The notes under the pieces are model-generated. The model was not told the DNA's origin. It ran no database searches and was given only the letters and a program-made list of their open reading frames with translations. Made by a program: the position numbers and the translations under genes. Of a stretch of 64,000 bases of DNA, positions 46,527-56,800 are shown piece by piece. Origin of the DNA: Candidatus Raymondbacteria bacterium RIFOXYA2_FULL_49_16 (GTDB taxonomy: Bacteria; Fibrobacterota; OXYB2-FULL-49-7; XYB2-FULL-49-35); assembly GCA_001789205.1 (NCBI GenBank), contig MFYT01000023.1, forward strand, positions 62,001 to 126,000. The letters run 5' to 3'. Positions within the stretch are counted from its first letter, which is position 1. The number at the start of each line of letters is the position of its first letter.

Positions 46527-48710
46527 TTATCTTGCCAGTATCATCTTCTTATTCAGTTTTTTTCCATCGACAATCACCATTGCAATATATACACCCGAGG
46601 CCACCTGAGCGCCAGCGTTGTTTAGGCCATTCCATTCTACATTCGCATTGCTGAACACCCGTGTTTTTATTGGTATTGTCCTTACTGTTTGGCCGTTCAT
46701 ATTGCAGATATATAAACAACCTGAGGTTATTACGCTGAATTTCGTTCCAATATTGATTTTTATCATAGTAGTGGGATTAAACGGATTGGGTGCTACACTT
46801 ATGATATCCTCTCGACCTAATGGCTGAACATCGCCCTTTGAAATGGTCTGAGGTTCTCCGCATGGATAATTTTGACCCCGTGAATTTAGCGTGACCTTTG
46901 CAATTGCGCCGGAAAGACGTATGGGCACATCCGGGACAAGCAGAAGATCCAGGCTGTCTGCCGTAATGGTTCCGGTTGTTTCAACGGATTCCGAAGCATC
47001 CATTATTTCATACGTAAAAACATCATCTTCGCATACTTCAAGCGTCTGAAGATTGCGCGGTGTTATGTCCACGGTATAGGTCTCCTGGCAATTGTTGGAA
47101 CAGTTACACACATTAATGATGGGAATACTCCATGACGTTGATGTCTCCTCGATCCTCTTGCCGCTTAGGACAGAATGTTCCTGTGTTCCCCATTCAACGT
47201 TGAGCATGTATGTACGGCAGGTAGGACAGGCATGATCGGCGGCGTTATACGCGCATCCCTCCCTGGCAGGTACATTGGAAAACCCGGGCCGGCTTTCGTC
47301 CCAGCGCATATAATTTATCATTCTGCTGCCATAACCCGAAGCATCGTTCCATGCGTGTCCACCCGGAGTTGCCGCATATCCATAGGAATGACGTGAATCC
47401 TTGAGATAATCTTCAAAAGGTTGCCCCTGTGAACTAAAGGGGATTGATTCGTCATCATAGGTATGCCATCCATTAATGAGGCCAAAACTTTTATAGGTAT
47501 TAAGCTTCATAAAATGGACTACATCACGGGCATCGTACACGTTCATACCGGTGAATTGTGTGACCCAATCGAGTCCGGCATAATCGGGATCGTTGAAAGG
47601 CAGGAATTTTACCGGATTTGCATTGCTTACAGCTCCGTAATTGCTGAAAATCGACGCTCCCCACATAAAAATTCCCTGATCAGTGTACACGCTGTCATAA
47701 TTCGTTAATCCATGGCATGCCCACATGGAGGTAACGAATGAGGGATAGGCCATAAGCAGTCCAAATCCGCCTGATGCACCCATGGAGTTGCCGTTAAAGT
47801 AATATTTTGGTTGTGTGATATGATATGCCCGCCTGGCCCATAAAGCGACCTGGATATGGCGGTATTGTATATAATTCGTAATAGTATCTTGCATGCTTTG
47901 AGATGCGGTGCCGGATTCACCGTCCCAATCCAGGGATTGGTGATATCCGAAATACCAGGTGGGCTGGCCATTGCCGGAAAGATCTCCGCAGCCGTAATTA
48001 GAATAGTCTGATGAAGCAAGCACGGTTGTGCTGATGCCGTCATAATGCGCACTGGGCATATTACCACCGTTTGAAAACGCAGACCTTGTTATGACAAATG
48101 GAAAAGCATAACCGAGATAATTTTCCCGGTATAGCTCATAGTCGAGCCACATGGTATAATAATCACGCATACTGCCCACATAATATCTGACAGCGCCGAT
48201 AGGTTGCTTTTGCTCGTTAATGGGACCGCAGCTGTTGCCGGATGTTATGGCGGCTTCCTCCACGCTGCCTGAAGAAACCGTGGTTATCGCATAATAATAG
48301 TCCGCTTGCGCGGCTTCCTTCACGGTCCATACAAAAAGGCCTGTGGTGGTGCCAAGCTGCGTTCCCCTACCGCTGGACACGGGCTGAATGATACAACGAC
48401 TGATGACCGCGTTCTGATAATCAGTGTCGGTTTTTTTATCCATCAGACTGCTGTCTGTTTTATGCATTTCCCTGAAATAGCTTGAACCTTCCTTGATTTC
48501 AGCTATGCATGTTGCCGATAAAAGATTACCACTGGTGATTTGCGCCGTGTTCCGGTAAATCCGGTACGTTTCCCCGGATTGACCATTGTCCTCCTCCCAG
48601 GTCAGGAATGTCTGGCCTTCCCTGAAAAAACCGGCAAGTCCTGTTGGCTGCGCGGCATTGGCAGCGCACAGCGCCGCAAAGACGCATATCGCGATATTCT
48701 TTATTTTCAT
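46527..48710 (-). CDS. Secreted alpha/beta-hydrolase-like protein with sorting domain, paralogue
   Basis: 727 residues; signal peptide 1-18 (AALCAANA). Same organisation as the gene at 37874: GFFREGQTFLTWEED near the start, then a nucleophile elbow GNSMGASGG (GxSxG), here with GLLMAYPSF, and a later GWHTYDDESIPF and HSYGYAATPGGHAW that could supply the acid and histidine. Sorting domain VAPNPFNPTTMIKI, VEWNGLN and SGVYIAMV. A cysteine-rich stretch (VCNCSNNC) is unique to this copy. It is the second gene of a minus-strand unit following the YetA-like gene by 25 bases. Confidence 0.78.
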   Translation of the reverse strand: MKIKNIAICVFAALCAANAAQPTGLAGFFREGQTFLTWEEDNGQSGETYRIYRNTAQITSGNLLSATCIAEIKEGSSYFREMHKTDSSLMDKKTDTDYQNAVISRCIIQPVSSGRGTQLGTTTGLFVWTVKEAAQADYYYAITTVSSGSVEEAAITSGNSCGPINEQKQPIGAVRYYVGSMRDYYTMWLDYELYRENYLGYAFPFVITRSAFSNGGNMPSAHYDGISTTVLASSDYSNYGCGDLSGNGQPTWYFGYHQSLDWDGESGTASQSMQDTITNYIQYRHIQVALWARRAYHITQPKYYFNGNSMGASGGFGLLMAYPSFVTSMWACHGLTNYDSVYTDQGIFMWGASIFSNYGAVSNANPVKFLPFNDPDYAGLDWVTQFTGMNVYDARDVVHFMKLNTYKSFGLINGWHTYDDESIPFSSQGQPFEDYLKDSRHSYGYAATPGGHAWNDASGYGSRMINYMRWDESRPGFSNVPAREGCAYNAADHACPTCRTYMLNVEWGTQEHSVLSGKRIEETSTSWSIPIINVCNCSNNCQETYTVDITPRNLQTLEVCEDDVFTYEIMDASESVETTGTITADSLDLLLVPDVPIRLSGAIAKVTLNSRGQNYPCGEPQTISKGDVQPLGREDIISVAPNPFNPTTMIKINIGTKFSVITSGCLYICNMNGQTVRTIPIKTRVFSNANVEWNGLNNAGAQVASGVYIAMVIVDGKKLNKKMILAR

Positions 48711-48735
48711 ACCAACCTCCTTTAGAATCGTTTTG

Positions 48736-51069
48736 TCATTTTAATAACGTTATTCGAAGCGTATATTCTTGGTTTCCGGTTTTCACTTTTATCAGATACG
48801 TTCCTGATGGAAATCCATGTGCGTCCCATATACTTTTATTGCGATTTAAAGCGTCCGTTATTGCATGGACGCGTTTTCCATGGATATCGTATATGTTTAT
48901 TTGCACTGGTCTTTTGGCGTTTTTTGCCGAAAAGACGATCACGGGGTTGAATGGGTTTGGATAAGCGCATATGTCAAAATCTTGCGCTGGCGGTTGAGGA
49001 TACTGCTTACCGTCAACAGCGGCGGACAAGCTCCACGTACAGGGGTCTGCCAGAGTGAGCCAATCGCGAGAATCAAAATAAGCGCATTCAGGGTTAGACC
49101 ATCCGCGCGGACCCGCAAACCCTCCAACCGTGTCCAAATAATCGTACACAAATTGATACGCCTCATCGCTTTTCGGCATGCCGGCGCGTTTGGCAATGGC
49201 TAGCGCATATATAAGATATCCTATCCATTGTGTCTCCATTTTATTGTCCCGACCCATCTCTACGGCAACATAGCTGTCTGTCTGAGTGGTCATTATACGG
49301 TATGCATCAGCCCAATTGTCCGGGATCCTGTAACCTTTTTGACAACTGGTACTGCATTGGAAATCAATGTAATGTGAAAAATAATTCACCGCGTCCCATT
49401 TGTTGAAATCCGGGTGGTTGACGCATACACCCACAGGGAGTCGTAGCATGAAATCCCGCCATTGGGACGCTCCGGCAAAGCCCAGACGCGCAAGCTGGTC
49501 AGCCACATCGAGGATGAAATAGTTGTTCTCGTACATGCCGCCCCTATTTTCCACTAAATAAAGGCCGAATTGATTATTCATATCAACACGCGCAATATGA
49601 CAAAGCGCGGAATCAATGGTTCTATCAATGCAGTCCTTGAAATACGCTTTGTCCGAATGATTGTCCGGTAACGTCACCCACGAATCCAATATTTCCCGCA
49701 AGTGCATGGCGTTTTCCCGGTTTCGCCCGCACACTATTCCATTGCTGTTCCTTCCTTCGTACCAGAGGCTATAGGCAGCCCAATAAAGCTGTTCTTCCAT
49801 GTAGTAATAATCGCCGGTGATAATATAAGGGACAAAAGGAAAAGAGGGCGGATATCCCCAGCTGACAGTGTATGGATGGCGCATATCTCCGTACGGACAA
49901 TCGAAGAAGGCGTACCCCACGTCCCAGCCATGGTCGCACAGCCAAGGGAATTTTCCTGGAAAATCCCGCAATTGCAGTATCCGGCCGTTTTCCTTGTTAC
50001 GGCCGTGCACGGGAAAGCTTGCCGCTTGTTCTCCTGCGCAGAGCATGACCTCTTCATTCCGCCAATCCATTGAATAGAGATAATCGGTTGTCCAGCTTGG
50101 GAAGATTTTCCTGTCATCGCGTCCTGCGCACTCGATCAGGTTCCTGAAAATGACGCCATTTTCAAGAATGTCATTTCCATCAGCCGTCCCATTTAAAAAT
50201 GATGCGTATCTGCCGGCAATTTTATTTTCTTCTATGCCTTTCGTGTAATCATATGGAGGCAGGTATCCAGTGGATATCAAATAGGTAACATTAAACTTGA
50301 TCTGCGACCGGGATGGCTTGTTTCCAAGCCAGAACACTCTGCGCCACCGCGAATCACGCCAGTGACGCACTGAATCCCGGCTGAATGCATTTATTGGTGA
50401 AGCATTGCCAAGAAAAAGGTCAACATCGTAATAGGCTGCGCCACGGTTGCAATGCCATACATTTTCCGCAACAACAGATACCCGTATGCCGTTCCAGCCT
50501 GGATAACAGCGGACCTGGTATTGGACATTGATGTTTTCGCTGGGGTTTAGGTTCGTGTCGTTCAGTAAAAACTCCGTACATAAACCGCCGGAAAGCCACG
50601 TTTCGAGCGAAGAGGCGTTTTGGACTATCTGCCGCGCTGAAATTGATGTAAGGCTATCTATGGCCGACAAGCCGCTATCACGATAAAATTTAAACTCAAG
50701 GCGTGCGTCAAAATCATGGAAAAGGAGCGAATCCTTATTCCACTCATCATTGCCCTGCATCGGGCTGCCATCAGATAATTCTATGGTTTGCTCGCTATTT
50801 GCAGTGAGTAAAGGTATGATCAAAGAGATGATCCCATACCGCACCGAACCATCGTCGTACCGGTTTTTAATATCCATCTGGGCCGGAACATCCAGCCCAT
50901 TAATCCGCGCTATAATTGAAGACTGCACATGGCCTTTGATAAAAGGATGGCCAAAGGTGACCGGATAATGGGGTGTGGTAACGCCCGCGAGTTCCTTGAT
51001 GGAGATTTCAGTAACTTTGGCATAAATTGGAAAAAAGGCTAGAATGAAAAATAATAAAGAAAGTCTCAT
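48736..51069 (-). CDS. Secreted YetA/PcRGLX-like (rhamnogalacturonan-lyase-like) protein with sorting domain
   Basis: 777 residues from the ATG at 51069, which has a GGGGGC site and gives the signal peptide MRLSLLFFILAFFPIYA; the open frame runs back to 51123. The N-terminal 100 residues (VTFGHPFIKGHVQSS, DIKNRYDDGSVRYGI) match the RIFT-barrel start of the PcRGLX/YetA-like exo-rhamnogalacturonan lyase family. The central part is helical and aromatic-rich (PWLCDHGWDVGYAFFDCPYG), as in an alpha/alpha-toroid. The sorting domain has YPNPFNPVIVFSAK, SIWDAHG and SGTYLIKV. Family call is tentative but fits the pectin-like theme. Confidence 0.68.
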   Translation of the reverse strand: MRLSLLFFILAFFPIYAKVTEISIKELAGVTTPHYPVTFGHPFIKGHVQSSIIARINGLDVPAQMDIKNRYDDGSVRYGIISLIIPLLTANSEQTIELSDGSPMQGNDEWNKDSLLFHDFDARLEFKFYRDSGLSAIDSLTSISARQIVQNASSLETWLSGGLCTEFLLNDTNLNPSENINVQYQVRCYPGWNGIRVSVVAENVWHCNRGAAYYDVDLFLGNASPINAFSRDSVRHWRDSRWRRVFWLGNKPSRSQIKFNVTYLISTGYLPPYDYTKGIEENKIAGRYASFLNGTADGNDILENGVIFRNLIECAGRDDRKIFPSWTTDYLYSMDWRNEEVMLCAGEQAASFPVHGRNKENGRILQLRDFPGKFPWLCDHGWDVGYAFFDCPYGDMRHPYTVSWGYPPSFPFVPYIITGDYYYMEEQLYWAAYSLWYEGRNSNGIVCGRNRENAMHLREILDSWVTLPDNHSDKAYFKDCIDRTIDSALCHIARVDMNNQFGLYLVENRGGMYENNYFILDVADQLARLGFAGASQWRDFMLRLPVGVCVNHPDFNKWDAVNYFSHYIDFQCSTSCQKGYRIPDNWADAYRIMTTQTDSYVAVEMGRDNKMETQWIGYLIYALAIAKRAGMPKSDEAYQFVYDYLDTVGGFAGPRGWSNPECAYFDSRDWLTLADPCTWSLSAAVDGKQYPQPPAQDFDICAYPNPFNPVIVFSAKNAKRPVQINIYDIHGKRVHAITDALNRNKSIWDAHGFPSGTYLIKVKTGNQEYTLRITLLK

Positions 51070-51263
51070 GATAGCCCCCGGTATATTAAATAGCCCCCTG
51101 TCCTTTTCCTTTTTTCCTGACAATTGCCTGATCGTTAATCGTTTAATAATATAATGGCGTATGTATCAACGAAATAGCCTTTTACGGCAAAAAACGCTAT
51201 CCTAATGGAAAAAGCGCTGATGTTAAGGGAAATTCCGTACTTTTTTAGAAAAGAAGGCTTTTT

Positions 51264-53243
51264 TCAGCCCCTGCGGTAGTCTTTTGGGGTCTTTCCAGTG
51301 ATCTTTTTAAAGTTACGAAGGAAGATGATGGGATCGCTAAAGCCCACTTCATATGCTATTTCAGAAATGGATTTTCCAGTCAATTTCAGCAGTTCAGAGG
51401 CCTTTTGAATACGGTATTCCCTGAGACGCTGCACAATGGAGATGCCGCGTACTTCCTGATAAATGTCCGATGCGCGGCGCTCACTTAAAAAAACATGCCG
51501 TACGAGTTGTTCCCTGTCCATGTTCGCGTCAGAATATTTTTCAGCAATACAGGCGTCGATCTGGTCCGCGATTTTCCGCCACTGCTCAGGTATTTGTTGT
51601 TCCCCTGGTTTTTTCCTACGCCAGACCCAAAAGATCGCGATCAACACGCATGCAAGCGTTAGAACAGCCAAAAGCGGCAGAATACGGCGAAAGAACATTG
51701 ATAGAGGAGGGTTGGAAAGGAGAAAATAGAGTGAAGAAAACCGGCTAAGGGCCGAAGTATCCTGGCAGACCATGTTCGCGTGGATAGCCCAAACACCGGG
51801 TAGCATTTTAGAGATAGTGTGAATTGATACCTGTGCGGATCCGCTTTCAGGGCAAAATATAACTTTATCCAAGAGCAGTACTTGCATTGGCAGGGATTGA
51901 TCCCCGGCAACGGCCACGGTGGTCCTGTTTTTGCCTTGTTGGCATTTATAGAAAACGGAATCACCTGATGAAATACTGTAAACGTAGTTGGAGGACTCGT
52001 CAAATACTCCGAACCTGTCTTGTTTTTCGCTGGTAAATGATTCAGAGCAGAGGTTCAGGTCAATATAGGCTTCTTTCTTACAGGGGGGGAATGTAAAAAG
52101 GAGAACAAGCGTGTCTCCGGACCTGATGCGGTTGCCAGGACCCGCGGGCATGGTAAGCGCCATTTGATCGCTGGAAGAAAGCCTGCTGAACATCAGACTG
52201 CTGGAAGATTTCCCCGTGAAAAACAGGCGCTTCTTGGACCAAGGGCCTCTTGATTCCGGCGCGTCGATAAACCGGCCCGCATAGCGATATTCCGCGCCCT
52301 GCGGAAAAGGACGGGCGAATGTAAAAGGCCCGCCAACAGCGAATACGCTATCACGCACAATTTTACCGGCAGAGTCAACCCGGATTTCACACCATCGTAT
52401 CCGTGTTCCGGGTACTGCGCTAATCATAAACTCAGGCCGGTGTTCTTCGAGGTAGCAAAACGGGACCGGGCTGACGAATCCGGGAGTACGCAAGATCGGA
52501 ATAAAACGCTGCTCAGAGATGACGATATTATCCACATCCATCGCGGTCAAAGGCAGCTGTGAAGCTTGCGCAATCCCAAAGGCCCATGATTTTAAAAACA
52601 TAGGCTGACTCGACAGCTTCATTGTTCCGCATCCAACGAACATTGTATCAATGAACAGGGAATCAATTATTGAATCGCTCCGAAACGCCATGAACAGGGC
52701 CGCGTGATACCATCGCAAGGCTTCAAGGGGAACATTGTCTTTTACACCGATGGTTTTCGCGCTGCTGTCAAACGCGGGCCGTTGAAGCGTTTGAAGGTAT
52801 ATGCGGCCATCAGCATGTTTCTGAAAAAGAAGCACTGGCGTGTGAAAGTGGTTTCCTGACACTGGCGCCAGAAGGAATTGAGCGATTCTGACATATGGAT
52901 TGCCTTGGGTGATAGCCGCGGTGTCCGCCAGGATAATCCTGAACCAGAATTGGCAGTAGATGCCTTTTTCGAACTGCGGGGAATGTATGGGCCAGTGGAT
53001 ACTTTTTTCGAGAAAGCGTCCTTCTCCTGTGAGTATGCGCAGCCCGCCGTTGCCCTCAAACGCATGCTGGCTGTCAACCGATGCCCATGATGTAATGGAA
53101 TCGCCCGTATTCGCATTCCACTGGTTCAGGGACTCTTTTGATTCGAAATCCTCTGAAAAAATGATTATTGCGGACGCTGAGTTGAAAAGGAGCGCCATCA
53201 GGACGGCAATCAGCAACAATGTACAATTGCGCGGTAAACTCAT
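51264..53243 (-). CDS. Membrane-anchored AraC-family regulator with LamG-like ectodomain
   Basis: 659 residues from the ATG at 53243 (a TTG at 53255 is also open). A signal sequence (LLLIAVLMALLFNSASA) leads to an exported part starting IIFSEDFESKESLNQW, a LamG/concanavalin-like module (to about 230), then fibronectin-like strands. A second transmembrane helix (about 521-541, ILPLLAVLTLACVLIAIFWV) precedes a cytoplasmic AraC HTH domain (about 565-659) with ISEIAYEVGFSDPIIFLRNF and KKITGKTPKDYRRG. It would sense an extracytoplasmic ligand and control transcription directly. It lies just upstream of the YetA-like gene in the same direction, so likely controls that unit. Confidence 0.88.
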   Translation of the reverse strand: MSLPRNCTLLLIAVLMALLFNSASAIIIFSEDFESKESLNQWNANTGDSITSWASVDSQHAFEGNGGLRILTGEGRFLEKSIHWPIHSPQFEKGIYCQFWFRIILADTAAITQGNPYVRIAQFLLAPVSGNHFHTPVLLFQKHADGRIYLQTLQRPAFDSSAKTIGVKDNVPLEALRWYHAALFMAFRSDSIIDSLFIDTMFVGCGTMKLSSQPMFLKSWAFGIAQASQLPLTAMDVDNIVISEQRFIPILRTPGFVSPVPFCYLEEHRPEFMISAVPGTRIRWCEIRVDSAGKIVRDSVFAVGGPFTFARPFPQGAEYRYAGRFIDAPESRGPWSKKRLFFTGKSSSSLMFSRLSSSDQMALTMPAGPGNRIRSGDTLVLLFTFPPCKKEAYIDLNLCSESFTSEKQDRFGVFDESSNYVYSISSGDSVFYKCQQGKNRTTVAVAGDQSLPMQVLLLDKVIFCPESGSAQVSIHTISKMLPGVWAIHANMVCQDTSALSRFSSLYFLLSNPPLSMFFRRILPLLAVLTLACVLIAIFWVWRRKKPGEQQIPEQWRKIADQIDACIAEKYSDANMDREQLVRHVFLSERRASDIYQEVRGISIVQRLREYRIQKASELLKLTGKSISEIAYEVGFSDPIIFLRNFKKITGKTPKDYRRG

Positions 53244-53297
53244 GCTTGGATGCAAAATAACTATTTAAGCCATAAAATAGGTAGCTGGTTCAGGGTT

Positions 53298-53729
53298 TTA
53301 TTTAATAAAATATCCAACAAGCTTCCAGGTATCGTCCTCTTTGAGCACAACGACTGTTTCAACAGCCTCTTTTTTATTCTCAAACGATGCTTTGAATTCT
53401 ATTTGAGCGTAGCGGCCGTCCGGCGCTCCGGGTGCCTTGTCCATGGTTTTGGACGATACGAGTTCCCGCGAAACGCATGTTCCCAGGGGCTTCCGGACAG
53501 CAGTGAGCATCTCAGCCCATTTTTCATCAGAACCCAGCGCGGTCTTGAAATAGGGGGCCGCCGCATTGTACGATCCGGCATAATCCTCTTTATCAATTGC
53601 GGTGACGATGGTTTGGGCCGATTGAATGGCTGAATCATCGGCCTGAGGGTTGCTTTTTTCTTTGCCGCACCCAATGATGGGCGGTAATAGAAGCAGGGTG
53701 CTGATAAGCATAAGGGCTGTTTCTTTCAT
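53298..53729 (-). CDS. DUF4019-like lipoprotein
   Basis: 143 residues with a lipoprotein signal (ALMLISTLLLLPPIIGC). The mature part has the DUF4019 pattern: helices, then APGAPDGRYAQIEFKASFEN, a strand VVVLKEDDTWKLVGYFIK at the end. A good ribosome site (GGAGAACC) precedes the ATG. Located between the AraC regulator and hsdR; no link to either is evident. Role unknown. Confidence 0.75.
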   Translation of the reverse strand: MKETALMLISTLLLLPPIIGCGKEKSNPQADDSAIQSAQTIVTAIDKEDYAGSYNAAAPYFKTALGSDEKWAEMLTAVRKPLGTCVSRELVSSKTMDKAPGAPDGRYAQIEFKASFENKKEAVETVVVLKEDDTWKLVGYFIK

Positions 53730-53824
53730 GACAGGTTCTCCTTTTGATATTTTGAATATGAACGGTCCTTTATTTTACCTCATCCTTTGAGGCCAATAGC
53801 TGTTTTTGTCGTGCCATTCATTGA

Positions 53825-56800
53825 TTATTTGCCTTTCGTCATCTCATCAGCAATCAACTCAGCTTGCTTCAGGACCGTTTCAGTTGCGAGCATCTGCATA
53901 TCCGGCGGATAACCGTATTGCCTTAAAATTCTTTTTACAATAACTTTCAGCTTCGCCTTCACGCTTTCTTTGATTGTCCAATCAATTGAAGCGTTTTCCC
54001 TGACCTTTTCAAACAGGACAACTGCCAATTCACGCAATTTATCCTTTTCCATCAATTGTTGTGCGCTCTCATTGTTGGCAATTGCCGTGTAAAAGGCATA
54101 TTCATGATCGGACAGCCCCATTTCCTTAGGCTCCTTGTCCATTTCCTTGATTTCTTTGCTCAACTTGATGAGCTCGTTAATGACCTCTGCTGCTGTCAGG
54201 ATTTTATTATGGTATTTTTTGATTGAATTTTCAAGCATTTCCATCAAAGTCCTGCCCTGCACCAAGTTTTTTCTGGTGCGAGCCTTGATTTCGTCATTAA
54301 GCAGCTTTTTAAGAACTTCAAGGGCAATGTTCTTATGCTCCATGTTACGGACTTCGAGAAGGAATTCCTCTGAAAGAATGGAAATGTCAGGCTTTTTTAT
54401 ACCTGCGGCATCGAATACATCTATAACCTGCTCGGTTACGAGCGCCTTGTCGATGACCTGCCGGATTGCGGTTTCTATCTCTTCGTCTGTTTTGCCTGAA
54501 TCGGTCCAGTCAAATTTGGCCAGTCTCGCTTTCACTGCCTGAAAAAACGCGACTTCATCCTTGGCATCCATTGCCTGCTCATGAGGAATTGCGATTGAGA
54601 AGGCCTGGGAGAGCGCCGTTACTTCATCAATGAACCGTTTTTTGCCATCATCCAACCCAAGAATGTGCTCTTCCGCTGCCAGAATAAATGATAGCTTTTT
54701 GCTGGTGTTGGCTTCAAAATAGTCCTCGTAAGCAAAACCGTGGAACATCTGTGAAATTATCTCAATCTTTTCAAGCATAAGCTGGACAGCTTTTGCCTGC
54801 ATAACAGCCGGGTCGCCCTTGCCGCCGCTATTTGAGTAGAAAGACAGGGCTTTTTTAAGATCAGCCGCAATGCCGAGATAATCAACGATAAGACCGCCTG
54901 TTTTGTCCTTATAAACCCGGTTCACGCGCGCGATCGCCTGCATGAGGTTATGCCCCTGCATTGGCTTGTCAATATACAGCGTATGCAGGCATGGGACATC
55001 AAAACCAGTAAGCCACATATCACAGACAATGACGAGTTTGAGTTCGTCTTCCGGGTCCTTCATTCTGTCGGCCAATGCACGCCGCTGTTCTTTTATGGTG
55101 TGGTGCTTTGAAATTTCCGGGCCATCGGACGAAGCCGAGGTCATGACCACTTTCAAGGCGCCTTTTCTCAGGTCGCTGTTGTGCCAAAGGGGCCGTAGTT
55201 TTATAATTTCAGCATATAATTCGGCAGCGATACGGCGGGACATGGTTACAATCATGCTCTTGCCATCAAATACTTCCTGCCGCAGTTCAAAATGGGTAAC
55301 AATATCCAATGCCACCCGCCGTATTCTGTCTGCGCTGCCGATGAGCGCTTCAAGCTGTGTCCATTTAGCCTTGGCCTTCTGGGTCTCTGTCAGTTCGTCC
55401 TGCTTAAGTTCTTCATCAAGGTCGGATACAAGCTTTTTGCCTTTTGCGCTCAGGCCAATTTTTGCCAGGCGGCTTTCGTAGTATATACGCACTGTTGCGC
55501 CATCGGTCACGGCCTGCGCAATATCGTAGATATCAATGTAATTACCGAAAACAGCCGGAGTGTTGATGTCGGTACTTTCAATTGGAGTGCCGGTAAATCC
55601 AAGGTATGTCGCATTTGGCAACGCGTCACGCATGTATTTTGCATACCCGTAGGCTATTTTTTTACCTACAACACTTCCGTTTTTGTCTTTTGCATCAACG
55701 GTTTTTGCCTTAAAGCCATATTGCGTGCGATGGGCTTCGTCTGCAATTACAATGATGTTTTTTCTATTAGAAAGCTGTTCGTAAACATTGCCTTCATCGG
55801 GAAAGAACTTTTGAATTGTGGCAAATACAATCCCGCCTGAAGCGACCTTCAAGAGTTCTTTCAGTTTGTCCCTGCTTTCCGCCTGAACCGGTTCCTGGCG
55901 AAGAAGCTGTTTGGAAGATGCGAAGGTATCAAAAAGCTGGTCATCCAGGTCATTTCTGTCAGTTATCATCACAATTGTAGGATTATCCATTGCCAAAACG
56001 ATTTTTCCAGCATAAAAAACCATGGAAAGAGATTTGCCGCTGCCCTGCGTATGCCAAACAACGCCGCCTTTTTTGTCTCCAATAGGCTGCGTCTCGGTAC
56101 TGGGCAACCCATAGGTTGCAGGTGGTTCCATTACCATACCGGTGACTTCGACAGGCTCAGCCACCGGTCTTTTATCGGGCGCTGAGCTTGCCGAAGTGCC
56201 CGCATACCCTGATGCCCTGAGTGTGGATTCCACAGCCAGATTAACGGCATAATACTGGTGATACGCCGCCAGTTTTTTAACGGTTTCTATGGTAATAATG
56301 CCGGTATCTTTATCTTCTTTTCTGGCTTTTTCAAATACTATAAAATGTCGGATAAGGTCTAAAAGTGTGGTTTTGCACAGCATACCTTTTATCAGCGTTT
56401 CCAGTTGTCCGATAAGCGGGGATGCTTCCAGTTTGCCGTCCGAAGTTTTCCAAGCCATAAAACGGCTGAAACCAGCGGAAATGGTCCCAGCCCTTGCTTC
56501 CAAACCATCGGATATGACAGTAAAGCCATTATAAGTAAACAGAGTGGGAATGGCCTGTTTATAGGTTTGGATTTGTCTGAACGCCGAATGGATAGTAGCG
56601 TTTTCATCCGCAGGGTTTTTCAGTTCAATTACTACGAGAGGTAATCCATTTACGAAAAGAATGACATCGGGTCGTTTATTGACATTGTTTTCAATAACCG
56701 TATACTGATTCAAGACAAAAAAATCATTTTTATCAGGGTTGGTAAAATCAATAAGCCACACCAGGTCGCCCCGGTTATTGCCGTCTTTTTGATAGCTTAC

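Noticed and set aside
51070-51263. Possible sigma-54 promoter upstream of the YetA-like gene (minus strand)
   Set aside because: GCAA at about 51187 is present but the matching CCA is not at the required 8-base distance; no -24/-12 pair found.
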